Assembly: GCA_024114885.1 (NCBI GenBank)
Contig: CP099418.1
Location: 1,736,001 to 1,800,000, forward strand
Reading direction: 5' to 3'
DNA from: Septoria linicola
Lineage: Eukaryota; Ascomycota; Dothideomycetes; Mycosphaerellales; Mycosphaerellaceae
DNA: 64,000 nucleotides
The notes beneath the pieces were generated by a model. It did not search any database. It saw nothing but the letters and a program-made list of their open reading frames with translations, and had not been told where the DNA came from. Made by a program: the position numbers and the translations under genes. Below are positions 23,348 through 34,978 of this stretch, one piece after another. Numbering within the stretch: position 1 is the stretch's first letter; each line of letters begins with the position of its first letter.

Positions 23348-26319
23348 TCACTCGTGATCACTCTCCATGCGCTCCTCGACGGCCTTTCTGTTGTTGCTGA
23401 GGATAGCATGTAATGTGCCATTATCCTGAGCCCATCTCGCCACTTCTAGAGCAGCATCAAGCCACTTCTTGACATTCTCGCGCTGACCGCTCGCGATAAG
23501 ATCAATCGCGTGATTGAAGCCAGTAGTAGCGAGCCACTGCAACTCCGACTCTGGATACATGTCAAACTTCCCTCGTTGCCCGCTCTCTGCCATATGGGAT
23601 GCTTGCTCAAGCAGCTTGTGTGCGAAATCGCCCTTCTCATGGTTCATGCATAGCATGAACGCAAAGCGAAGCCAGCGTGAGACTTTGACAATATTCTTGT
23701 CCTTCCTCCAGGTATCGTTGATGATTCTCTGAAGCAGCTGCGTGATTAATAGTACGTGCGCTTCTCGTTCTGCGTCGTTGAGGTGCTCATGAATCACAAT
23801 CATTAAGTCCGCAAGAGTGTCCCATCGACCAGCGGTGTTCTGCTCGAAGCAGGACTTCAAGATTGATTCGAGCAAGTCCCACCGTCGGAGGTGCAGGACA
23901 CATTCGAGCTCAAACTTCAGCACTGTGAAGGCTCTCAACTTGCGCTCTTCGTCCTCAACGCCGATTGATGCCTGTTGTTGCTTGAAGGCTGTAATGACCT
24001 GCTGCGCCTTTACGAAGCACGCATCCGCAGGAACTTGATTTTTAGCAGCTGAGCGACCAAGAACCACAAGCGAGGTGACAGACAGGAGAAGACAGAGTGA
24101 TTTGCGCTTGGCCAGCTCCTCTGCCTGTATGAGCGCGGGATCTTTGGGATAGTTGTCCAGAAATACGATACATGCCGACAGTAATCGCAAAAGTTGCTGG
24201 GGATCGATTGATGAGCACAGTTCGACGCTCAGGTTATATGCATTCTTGCTCCACCACTGTACCTCCGTGTACCAGTGCTCCACAGCGGACTGCCGGATGT
24301 CCTGAGCGCTGTTGGCGGCCATCTCGAAAATACTCACAACCTCAATTGTGGCTAGATCTCGTTCTGCGCCTTTGCTTTTCATCTCGACTAGAAATAGTCT
24401 TGCCATGCAACGGAGCAAGGATCCAAGCTGAAGACCAGGCGGACGACAAGCAAGGATGGCGCGTAGTGACAGCACAGCCATGTGCCGCGATCCAGGCAGC
24501 TGTTGCGCATCCAGCACACAAGCATATAGGTAAGTGGCATCGGTATTCGAACAGCTCACAAGAACACGCAGACTCTCCGTGGCCAGTAAATTATCGTCCC
24601 GGCGTAAGGCCAGCTGAAACGTCAAATAGCGTGTAGCAGGCTCATTTTGCACGCTGTCAGGCATTGCGAGAAATGCTTCCCGCGCTACGTGAAACTCCCC
24701 AGAATCCAAAGCAGAGCGCATGATTTTGCGTCCGATGCGAGCTTTGTTGACGTATCCAGAGTTTTCAAATAGCGGATGTCGAAGAAGTCGACAACAATTT
24801 CTCGCAGCAGCATCATTGGGTCCATTCGTGGCTCTCCAAAGCAGTGTTTGGGCAGCGTGGGTGGCTTTCGCAGAGAACGGCGCAGCTCCAATCTTTTCAA
24901 TGGCATCGAATAACGAGGTGAGATCACTGACATAATCTGTTCCCGTGGTGACCATGTGCGTTGTTACATACATGGCATATGTGATGGTGGCCTTCTCGAG
25001 CCACTCGTAGATGTGACCTGCTTCGGAATGCAAGTTTGTCGCCTCTGGCAAAATTCTCTGCAATATGAGCATCCGTAGTGCGGACAGTGTGGTCTCAGGA
25101 GCCGTCTCGTTGGCTTTCCTTGCAGTCTGCAGGATCCTGATCAAGTCAGTACGTACATCCCAAATATCTCGCCAAACATACATTGTAAAGTTGTCTTCTG
25201 TCAAGACAGTATGCTTGATGACATGAACTAGAGCCTGGCGGATCTCCTCAGGATCTACATCTCGAATGTTTGCGAGAACACGAAGTTTCAGGACTGGAAG
25301 TGCCACTCGATTCCCGAGAACGTGACTCTTTTCCAGCTGCAGAACAACCTCCTTTGAACGCATCAAATCTGTGTCTTTGCCGGACTTGAGCAATTCCTCG
25401 ACTGCGAATGGTCAGCTTATGGAGATCGACGCAGAGCACTAGGCATGATACCGTATGCAACAGCTATGCTGCTGAGAAGCTCTGCGTTTTCAGGATGTAC
25501 CTGCTCGACAGAGCCGCCGAAAGCATCCAGGGCACGATCATACCATTTCATGGCTTGTGTGCTGGCCTGTGCTTTGGTGAGCTCTCGTGCAAATTCGTAA
25601 AATAGGTCGGCAGCTTTGATAGATGCTTCGATCATTCTCGTGCTTCCATGAACTTCTACCTTGGACCATGATAGGAAGAAATGATCGGCAAGATCGTGCC
25701 GTTCTGACTTCCACGCATGCAGCATCCGTAGCAGGTAAAACTCACGCTCGAGCTGGGCCACGCACAGCTCGTGGTCGCTGAGATTGTGTTCTTCAGTCCT
25801 GTCGAACTGTACCAAAGACGGCGGCTCCACTGGTGGCGGTATATTCTTTGACCCAACTTCTAAAGCAGTCACCGAAAGATCGAGCTGGTGTCTGTCCAGA
25901 CATAGTCTCGCGGCTCGATTGGCAATGACGAATAGTCGTAGCTGCTGACCAGGATCCGTGCTGAGGCGCGAGGATGCAGCATGCGCAGCATCGAGCAGAA
26001 GAAGCGCGAACAGCCGAAGCAGCACACCGGCTTTGATTTGTGCATTTCTGAGCTCTTCGTCTTCATGCTCTTCGAACTCGGTGAGGAGAGACGCAGCACC
26101 ATTCCAGATCTCGGTGCCAAATGTGTCGAATTCTTTGACCCGCTTGAGTATTGGTGCGTTACTCAAAACAGAGAAGGATTGCCTGACGTGTGTATCGATG
26201 TCACCGACGAGCTTCGATGGGACGTTCTGGCGCTCCCGAAGATGCCTCAGTGCCTGGTCAGCTGTATCAATGATTGCTTCCAGGCGCTTGTCATCCCGCG
26301 ATGATTTCAGTGGTGCCAT
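23348..26319 (-). CDS. SPO22: Meiosis-specific SPO22/ZIP4 protein
   Basis: SPO22/ZIP4 is the TPR-like scaffold of the synapsis initiation complex that promotes crossovers in meiosis. Two exons are predicted, 25452-26319 and 23348-25401, giving 973 residues, within the family range. The protein is almost entirely helical, with TPR-like pairs throughout: FALLLLDAAHAASSR, FYLLRMLHAWKSERHD, KAADLFYEFAR and ALDSGEFHVAREAFLAMPD. The SPO22 domain spans roughly residues 190-500. The intron joins AVAY to VEELLKSGKD, a family-like stretch. Two details are typical of this family: no membrane segment, and a weakly conserved N-terminus. It is divergent from the HLTF-like gene. Expression is expected mainly in meiosis. 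Confidence 0.85.
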
Positions 26320-27013
26320 TCTGGTCTTCTGCCTCGGGTGGAGTCCTTTCCTTGAGACAGCACGGGTCGTCTACGTGAGCACATTATATGTAGGCTCCTG
26401 TGGCCACGAAAGTTTCATGATAGGGCAATTGCTACCTGAAGCGGTCGCACCTGCCATAACAGTGGCATTTATACATGGCTGTTCTGTGCGATACATCTCA
26501 ACCGAGCAACAAGCTACGCGACTCGCGGGCTCCGATGCGTTGTACATGTATGAGCCACGCGCTCTCACTATCAGTGTGATGATCGGTAGCGATATGATCT
26601 CGGACGTGTTGCAAAATGTGCAAGGTTGGGCAGACGACCCCGCCACTCAAAGCACGTGACTTCGTGTATCGACGCCGCTCCCCTAAACAATAAAATTGGT
26701 CTGACGCGTGTGAACTTCTTCACCACTTCGTCAGGAGACCACCTTTCTCCACGACTTGAGACGCACACAATGGTCGATGACGCAAGTTTCAGAGTAGCCG
26801 GACTGGAAAGATCTGGTTTCAAAGCGTGGTCTCCAAAGATCTGATCTGCGCTCAAAACAGCACTTTGTCGACGTGCTTCGCGCAGACGATGCAAAATCTC
26901 CCGGTCAATGAAACAGCTCGAATGCTCAGCAAGATCGCAACAGCCGACCAAGTTCTGAACTAGTCAATGAACAAATCAGATCACCTCTCCAGACGCGGGA
27001 CGCGAACGCAAAT
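26320..27013. promoter_or_regulatory. Divergent intergenic region SPO22 / HLTF-like, 694 bp
   Basis: This is a shared upstream region of two chromosome-biology genes. An ACGCGT hexamer lies at 26704-26709, about 305 bp before the HLTF-like start. ORFs in the interval (for example 26571-26951) show no coding features. Confidence 0.4.
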
Positions 27014-30000
27014 ATGAACTCGCACGATCCAAGCACAAAGCGTAAGCGTGTGGAAATAGATCTCACTGCCAGTGACAGCGGGACCGATGTCGACGCTCCT
27101 GGTCCTACTCCTAAAGCGCAAAGACTCAGAGAGGTTGTCGGATCCGTGCCGACTTCTTCGACACCTTCCGCAAGCGCACACCTTCCGCAACAAGTACGAA
27201 ACAGAACTGATGCCTCCCACTTCCCTCTAGCAAGCTCGCGCAGCACAAATCTGCATGGCGCGCACGAGCGTGAGGCATGGCTAGCTGATGATGGCGGCTT
27301 CGACGACATTGTAGGATCATCGCAAGACGATGCGCTCGGCAGTGACGATATGCACCTGTACGGCGATCTATCTACCAAGATTGTGGGATGTCGATACTAC
27401 CGTGGGTACTCCAATCCCGGGGAGCACATCTTAATGCGACGTGAGCCTGGCAATCCTTACGACTCCAATGCTATCCGCATAGACAACATAGCCGGAGCAC
27501 AAATTGGTCACATCCCAAGACGTGTAGCGGAAAAGCTGGCCAAATACAGTAAGTTTAATGTGCACAACCAATACTGCGATAACATGGCTGTTCAATGACT
27601 TGTGCACTAACACCTTTGCAGTGGACAACAGATCATTACGCGTGGAAGGTCAACTTGCTGGCGAGATTGGTAAGGCACAGCGCGTTCATAGAGCGACGAG
27701 GTCCGAGCTGATGGCTGACCATCGCAGGTCCGTTCGATTGCGCTCTAACTGTAAGTGCTGATGAGGGAAAGAAGAGGGCTTGACGTTTTTGATGGTATAC
27801 GTCGAGGATGTGAAAGCTGAGTTGTGCCCGTTGCATGGAATTGCAGCCTGCGAGGTACAGACTGCTTTGGCCAAGCTGATGTTCGATTGTCCAGGTCCAT
27901 ATGTACGGGCCAGACCCTAACACGACTGAGGGTAGAAGAACACAATCACAGATGACTGCCGATAAACTCCCGTTGAAGGCTCTGAAGGACGCAGAGAGGG
28001 CTGCGAAGCAGAGGTTGAAAGAACGACAAGCTTTGGAATCGAGGCGTTTGGCAGAAGCACGCAGTGCTGCAGCTGCAGGTCGTAACGCCGCTCTTGGAGT
28101 TGGAGGACAATTCTCCAATCAAGTGACTGCTGCTGGATCGAGTCAGATGGATATGAGCGAGATCCTAGAGGCATCTCAACGCATTAATCCACGCGCATTG
28201 GCCAACGAAGCCGAGAGAATGGGCTTCTCGGAGGAGCAGTTGCAGCAGCTGCCTATGGCCACGCAGCCACTGAGCATCAAAACGAAGATGCTGCCATACC
28301 AGCTTCAAGCGCTGCAGTGGGTGAGTCCCTTAAGAACCTCTATCAATATGCCGACTTGGCCAGTCATGGACCTAGTTCCATACATGCTAACGTTGACAGC
28401 TGCTGGACCACGAAAATCCAACCCCTCCTGAAGACTTAGGCCAATCAGTCCAGCTCTGGACGCGCATCGAACAACGCCGCTTCACAAATATAGCAACAAA
28501 TTTCTCCACGCAAACAGCGCCGAAGCTTGTGACGGGCGGCATAGTCGCGGACGATATGGGTTTGGGAAAGACACTTCAGATGCTGGCCTTGATTGCTGCC
28601 GATTTGGAGTCGAATGGTCCGGGCACGACACTCATCGTTGCGCCTCTATCTGTGCTTTCGAATTGGTCTGGCCAAGCGGAACTTCACTTTCAAGACGGAA
28701 AGGGGCTCAGCCTATACACCTACCACGGATCGGGACGCGTCAAAATGACAGCAGAACAGCTCGGACAATATGACCTCGTTGTTACCACTTACGGCACACT
28801 TGCCAGTGAGTATGCTTCTGGTCCGACTCCATCTGCAGAAAGACTGCGCACAACTGGCTTGTACAGTCGAGAGTGGCGTCGTATCATCCTGGATGAAGGC
28901 CATAACATACGGAATCCGCAGACAAAGGGAGCCGCTTCGGCGTATGCAGTTCACGCTCGCGCTCGGTGGGTGCTGACAGGAACGCCTATCGTGAATTCAT
29001 TGAAAGATCTGTACTCTTTGCTGCGATTCTTGGGCATATCCGGCGGCTTAGGTCTGTTCTATATCTTCACAAATTAGACTCTGCTGACATCGGTACAGCG
29101 CAATTGGATGTCTTCAACTCTGTCCTGGTGCGACCGCTGAAGCTCGGCAAGAGAAGCGCTTCCGACCTGCTTCAGGCAATCATGCGAGCATTCTGCCTTC
29201 GTCGAAGGAAAGACATGCGTTTCATCGATCTCAAGCTGCCACAGCTGAATGAGTTTGTCCATCGTCTGCAATTCTCAAAGGAGGAGCAGGCTAGATACGA
29301 TGCCCTTGATGCGGAAGCCAAAGGAATGATGGAAAGATATCAGAGGACATCTGCGTCAGGGCATGGCGGCGGAAACGCTTACAATCATCTACTCGAAATC
29401 CTACTCCGCATGCGGCAGGTCTGCAACCATTGGAAGCTCTGCAGTCAGCGCGTCTTGGACCTCATGGCAAAGCTGGAGGCTGAGAAGACAGTGGAGCTGA
29501 ACCCAGAGAATGTGGCTGCGTTGCGACAAGTCCTCCAAGTACAGATTGACAGCTCTGCAGAGTGTGCAGTGTGCCTAGAGACCCTGCACAACCCAGTGAT
29601 CACAACATGCGGTCATGCCTTCGGCCGAGAGTGCATTGCAAAGGTAATAGAAGGCCAGCATAAGTGTCCATTCTGCCGGGCAGAGCTGAAAGATGAGGCT
29701 TCGCTGGTTGAGCCTGATGAATTTGGCGACAGTGATACTGGAGACGCACTGTTGGCCAACGAGTCCGAAGACAGCACCAAGGTCAATGGACTGATATCTA
29801 TTCTAAAGGCCACGCCCTCAGGCGAGAAGGTTGTCATCTTCTCTCAGTGGACAAGTTTTCTAGATATCATCGAGGGGCGCTTGGATCGCGAGGGCTTCAA
29901 GTTCTGCCGCATAGATGGCACTATGCCTGCACCTAGACGCGACATTGCTCTCGATGCATTGAACAATGACGGACAGACTACGATCATGCTCGCTTCGCTA

Positions 30001-30291
30001 GGCGTATGCGCAGTCGGTCTCAACCTGACAGCTGCCAACAACGTCGTCCTCTGCGATACGTGGTGGGCTCCGGCTATCGAAGATCAGGCAGTTGATCGGT
30101 GTCATCGTCTGGGCCAGAAGAAAGAGACACGAGTTTTCCGTCTTATAATGGACAAGACCATCGAAGAGAAAACACTCAGCATCCAGGAAGACAAGCGCAA
30201 GCTGATGATGGTCGCATTCTCGGAGCAGAGCAACAAGCGGCAGAAGTCGCGTACCAACAGACTGGCTGACATCCAAAGGCTTTTGGCCTAG
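27014..30291 (+). CDS. HLTF/RAD5-type SNF2 translocase with HIRAN and RING domains
   Basis: This is a replication-fork remodeller and E3 ubiquitin ligase of the HLTF/RAD5 group (post-replication repair). Six exons are predicted, 27014-27548, 27622-27669, 27728-27750, 27895-28320, 28400-29051 and 29099-30291, giving 958 residues. A Ser-rich N-terminus carries a KRKR nuclear signal. It is followed by a HIRAN domain at about 115-202 (YYRGYSNPGEHILMRREP, DSNAIRI, GQIGHIPR-like). Next come the SNF2 ATPase with Walker A DDMGLGKT (near 394) and Walker B DEGH (near 508). A C3HC4 RING is inserted at about 716-757 (CAVCLETL, CGHAFGREC, CPFCRAEL). Helicase motifs V-VI are in NLTAANNVVLCD and AVDRCHRLGQ. 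The 23-nt third exon and a GTCTGT donor at 29052 are unusual. The spacing fits HLTF better than yeast RAD5. Confidence 0.9.
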
Positions 30292-31503
30292 GTGCGTGGG
30301 TGTTGGGCGATGCGAAGGCAGCAGTAGATGCGCTCTTCCGACGACAGTGTGCACCGATGTGCCGCGGAGTTACACTTCTCCATGCTAGTCCTTACCAGCT
30401 AAGACCGGCAATGCATGGTAGTCTATACTGTAATAATAAGGTACCGCAGATCCTGATGATGTGCACTTTCGCTGCTTGCTAGTTATGGCAAAGTGCACAT
30501 TCGGCCGGCTACCACATCCGAGATACTTCAGCTGCGTTTGTACTCGCAAATCACTTTGCATTATTGTTGTGGATCAATAATGCCAGACTGTGCCGAAAGT
30601 TCTGACTTTGTTCTGGCGATCATTTGTGCTAGCTATGCTGACAGCTGGAATTGCTTTCGCAAGTTCCGAAAAGCAATATCGACGACAGGCCCCAGAGACG
30701 TCAGTGTCGCTGGACGCAACGTGTGCTCGCTAGCACCGCTTGTTACGAGCGTGGATGTTTGACAGTCTAATTGGCACTTGCCTGAACCGGACTATTGTGG
30801 CGAAGCACATCATGCTCGTGATCTGTTATCTGCAGGATTCCCAGAGTGCTCGTGCATTATATAGTGACGACGACAAAGAGACATGAATTCCAGATGCGAC
30901 CCTGTCCACGAGATGGTGAGCTTTGGCGCTAGGGTGAGAGGAGCAGAGCTGTCTGGAAACTCTCGAGTCCCGTTGTCCTAGCAGACGTGGCCGGTGTCGA
31001 CCTTACTAGCAACCGACGGGACGCTGCGAAGTAGTGGGACTAGAATAGTAGAGTGACACAGGACTCCAGTGCAGCCAACCAGCCGCTTGGCACGCCCCTC
31101 CATTCGTCTTTTCTTCTGCCCTCGCACTTCACTGTTTCCACCACAGCGAGAAGCGACTCTTTCTATTTTGTGCCTACTTCTCCCAGAGCCCCGGCCATCC
31201 AAAAGGCCAGCCGATCGAGGCTGAGCCCGGCCTGAACGCGAGACATTCCTGACATTGTGTCAGTCAGTGCAATCACGATTCTCCTTGGCGGCGGACAGCG
31301 AGCAAGCACAGAGGCGTTCCGGATGGACTACGAGAGATACCCAGATTTGACGACCAGGCCCGGATTCATTTGTCTAGCATATATCCTCGTTTCTCCATAC
31401 ATCAAAGCATTTTAACGACTTCACCGTCGCCGCGCGGCCCTGTGGACAGCTCCTCCTCGCAAGCGGGCGATAAATCGCGCATTCGCATATCCGACTTTCC
31501 GGA
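30292..31503. other. Intergenic, 1.2 kb
   Basis: This lies between two plus-strand genes and is probably the long promoter and 5' UTR of the copper-fist gene plus the 3' UTR of the HLTF-like gene. No ORF in it has domain features, and I found no clear copper-response element. Confidence 0.45.
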
Positions 31504-33263
31504 ATGGTTGTAAAGGAAGATGGGACCAAATGGGCATGCCAGTCGTGTCTCAAAGGTCATCGCGTGAGCGGCTGCAACCATACCGGTGAGTCAGGCTTGC
31601 CACGTTGTTGTGACGACCACTGCTCGACTGAACCGTGCTGACGTTCGTGCCAGACCGTGAACTCACACTGGTGCCCAAGAAAGGCAGACCTGTCACACAA
31701 TGCCAACACTGTCGCCTCGAGCGCAAGAAACGATCTGCGCACGTCAAATGTGATTGCGGCGAGGCCGACAAACCGCATCACCCAAAAGAGAAATGCATAC
31801 ATCTCCGAGAGGCTGAGGAACGCGCAAAGGCGGGCCTTCCTGACGACACGAGCATCAAGTTGGAAGAAGATTCTGCTCATCTGACTGCCGTCGCTGAGGA
31901 GCAAGGCTGCTGTTGCCATCATGGAGGCAAGTGTTCGTGCTCCTTGATTAAGAAGGATCCCACAAGTAAGGGTTCAAGCCCACCACATGGCCCTGCAGTT
32001 CCGAAGCCACGCTTGGAGACGGCCAAGTCAGATGGCTCAATTACAGTCTTTGCCAACGGTCATCACAAACCCGTTCACAGGAAGAACCATGCTGCCCACG
32101 AGTGTGGTATGCCATACAAGATGCCGCTTCCGCGAGCACATACCGAGCACAGCGTCACACAAGTAGCCCGAAGGTCCGTCGATAGTTTACCACTCCAGAA
32201 GGCTATGGAGTCGACGAGCTGTTGTGCCATTGATCCACCTCCATTTGGCAATATCGCACGTCGTCTGTCGAAGTCTGAACAGCCTTCACCAAAATTCAGT
32301 GGCACTGAGACCAGTCGTGGAGGCCTTTCGGACCCCATGCTTTCCGGCATCGACTTCAGTACACTGGGACCGATCATGACCAACCAAAGTGTAGAGTCTG
32401 GTGGTAGCGACGCCGTGCCTTTTCCCGCCTTCGAATCCATGTCTGGTGTTACTGATGGGTCATACGACCCGTGGGCGGTCCTTCCATCGGCAGACTCTAT
32501 GCCTAATAATAATCCTTTTGGTGCATGGGCTACGCAATTCGATACTAGCAACGTCTCGCAGCCTGCACTGACAGCAGCGTCCTCTGGCACTCAGTCCGAG
32601 ATCGATGAGATCCCGGCGGTTGATGATCTATACGGCTTCCCAATGCCCAGCATCCAAGAAGACGTCGGACCATTCGCTTTGGACACTGCGATGAGCGAGA
32701 CCAACAGCGTCAATCGGCGTAGCCTTCCGCCCAATTTCTTTGGCAATGCTGACTTCAGTATGTCCAATGTGGGAAATGAGTGGCAGATGCCCACGGCGGC
32801 TGATTATGGCTCACCTGCGACCAAGCTCAAGACTGGAGAGCGCGACGCTGGCATGATCTTCACCGATTGGTCGACTCCCACAATGTCACCACTGAATCCT
32901 CTCTCGCCACGCCCGTCTGGCGTAGCCAGTCTGGGCAGGCCACAGTCGCAATCTGTTGGTCCATGCAGTGCACCGAATGACGACCTTATGAAGCAACTAT
33001 TTCCTGACATTGACGTCAACGATGGTCGGTACATGAATGTAACAAGTCCTTCTGGCGTCACTCCTGGCAAAAGAACAACAGGGGCTACTTCCACTCCAAC
33101 ATCTCATCCGATGGAGATGTCAAACAGCGAGACCGGGTTTGGTTTTGTGTCGCAATCGTGGAGTGATGGTTCCCTCTCCGTTCCGGTCGATGCGTTCACG
33201 GACCCTTACAATTTGCAACCAGAGTATAACTCGGACTTCAGTGGCCCGTGGCCGTATCAATAA
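31504..33263 (+). CDS. Copper-fist DNA-binding transcription factor
   Basis: This is a copper-responsive nuclear regulator of the ACE1/MAC1/CUF1 family. Two exons are predicted, 31504-31585 and 31654-33263, giving 563 residues. The copper-fist domain occupies residues 1 to about 40. The zinc ligands are seen in WACQSCLKGHRVSGCNHT (C-x2-C-x8-C-x-H), and the minor-groove KKGRP motif follows immediately. The fist is split by an intron right after its last His. A second Cys/His cluster near residue 100 (CCCHHGGKCSCS) is a likely copper-sensing element but is shorter than the repeated C-rich motifs of MAC1. The remaining ~430 residues are Ser/Pro/Asp-rich and probably transactivating. Whether it is a copper-uptake activator or a detoxification regulator cannot be told here. 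Confidence 0.92.
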
Positions 33264-33498
33264 CGATGGCGAAGCCGGCTGCCCAGGCCGATCAAAGGTG
33301 AAGAGATGTGGCGTTCAGCGCATGGTAACAGCAACTTCGGAAACAGGATAGTTTACAACTGCATTTTGGCCTGGTCAAATGGCTTTTAACGAGTCCACGA
33401 CGCGAGAAGCGCAGCATATAGAAATGCACATGAAGACTATTTCGAACGTGACGTGTACAGATCTTGGCAAGTTTCACCTCAATTGTCCACCTAATACT

Positions 33499-34497
33499 AT
33501 GCCTCCTCATCCTGATACGGGAACAATGTCCAACTTCTTTCACAAAGCAGCCGAAAAGCTGCGCAGTAAAGCTTCCCAGTCTATGAGTCAATCCGAGATG
33601 TCTTCGAAGCGTGGCCTGTGTTGGCCAGTGGAGAATAAAGACGCTCTGACGGTGTTCACAAGGCCTGGTTCTCAAGTTTCTTGGATCTGTAGGTGCTCAC
33701 GTCTTTTCGAGTACCAGGTGTATACACCGCTGACATATCTGAGATAACTGGTCACCACAACCTACACAAGAGTCCATCCTGGAGTTCATTCCTATGCAAT
33801 GGAATAACGTCAATCTCGATGAGCTGCGCGATCACGTTCAACGAGTGCAAGCCAAAGCAGTCTTAGGCTTCAATGAGCCAGAACTTGCAGATCAATCAAA
33901 TATGAGTGCTGAGCTCGCAGCAAACGAATGGCTTCGATGCATTGAACCACTGAGAAAGGCGGGTGTGCGAGCTGGATCGCCCGGAATATCTAATGCTGGC
34001 CATGCGGTCGGCTACCTGCAAGACTTCCTCCAGAGAATCAGAGCTGGAGGAAGCGATGTGGACTTCTATTGTCTGCACTGGTACAGAAGGCAGCACGTAC
34101 GGACATGAGAACCAGATCGCTAATGCTTTGTTCCAGGTATGGCGAGGCGCTCGGTGGCTTTTACGACTATATATGGAGCACGTAAGTAAGCTGCGCTTCA
34201 CTTCTACCCAACACAACTAACTGTCGAGGCACTAGGCATCACCAACTCGGGCCTAACAAACCAGTCTGGATCACGGAGTTCGCAGCCACGAACTGGAATC
34301 AGGAGGCACCTTTGCCTCAAGACCACGTGGAAGATTTTGCGCGACAGAGCGTTAAGTACCTGGATACGCTAGACTGGGTGGAGCGATATTGCTGGTTTGG
34401 GCCTATGCGTGATACAGGCACAGTCGGCAAACATGCCAGAATGTTTGATGATGAAGGAAAATTGACAGCACTTGGCAAGGCCTACCGCGACGAGTGA
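33499..34497 (+). CDS. GH128 / Asl1-like glycosyl hydrolase, apparently leaderless
   Basis: This is a predicted beta-1,3-glucan-active glycoside hydrolase with the Glyco_hydro_cc fold. Four exons are predicted: up to 33688, 33744-34080, 34137-34181 and 34236-34497. From the ATG at 33499 the protein has 277 residues; from the ATG at 33526 it has 268. The core begins KRGLCWPVENKD. It has WIYNWSP across the first junction, the acid/base motif GFNEPELADQSN, YCLHWYGEALGGFYDYIW across the second, and the nucleophile motif VWITEFAATNW. All three joins restore family motifs. Neither start gives a signal peptide, and a longer in-frame ATG at 33379 does not either. That is odd for a wall enzyme. A distant leader exon cannot be excluded. 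Confidence 0.87.
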
Positions 34498-34978
34498 TGA
34501 TCGTGATAGACCTCAATGCATACTCAGCAAGCGTTAGTTCCAAGCACAGTGATGATCCCCTTGTGTCACTGAGTCAGGTATGAACAGAAGTGTTCGATGA
34601 AAGCGTCAGACCTGGCAAGTCAGAATGTGAACTCAACGAATGACACTCAGAAACGATGATAAGAGCGCTGTCCTTATGTTAGGTTTAGTAGAAAGGCCTA
34701 AGGAGGTCGCAATGAAGTTGTTGTTGATGTTATTGACATTGGGGGGATCGGCAATAACAACTACGTCAGCCAGAATCAAGCCTCACTGCTCACATTTCTG
34801 AAACACTTCCAGACGAACAAAGAGTGGAGCAACAACAGCTCATTCAGGACAACTTAATCATCGAGCTCACTCTTTCTCGTGACGTTTGAACAACACTTCT
34901 GCTTCCTCCAAACTCAGTGTTGACAGCTTCCAACCTTCGAATAATCTGAGTAAACTCTAGTCACCGGTGTTCTGAACC
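34498..34978. other. Intergenic, 481 bp
   Basis: This lies between two plus-strand genes and is the likely promoter of the epimerase gene. It contains a short GTT-rich stretch near 34720. No ORF or RNA gene was seen. Confidence 0.4.
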
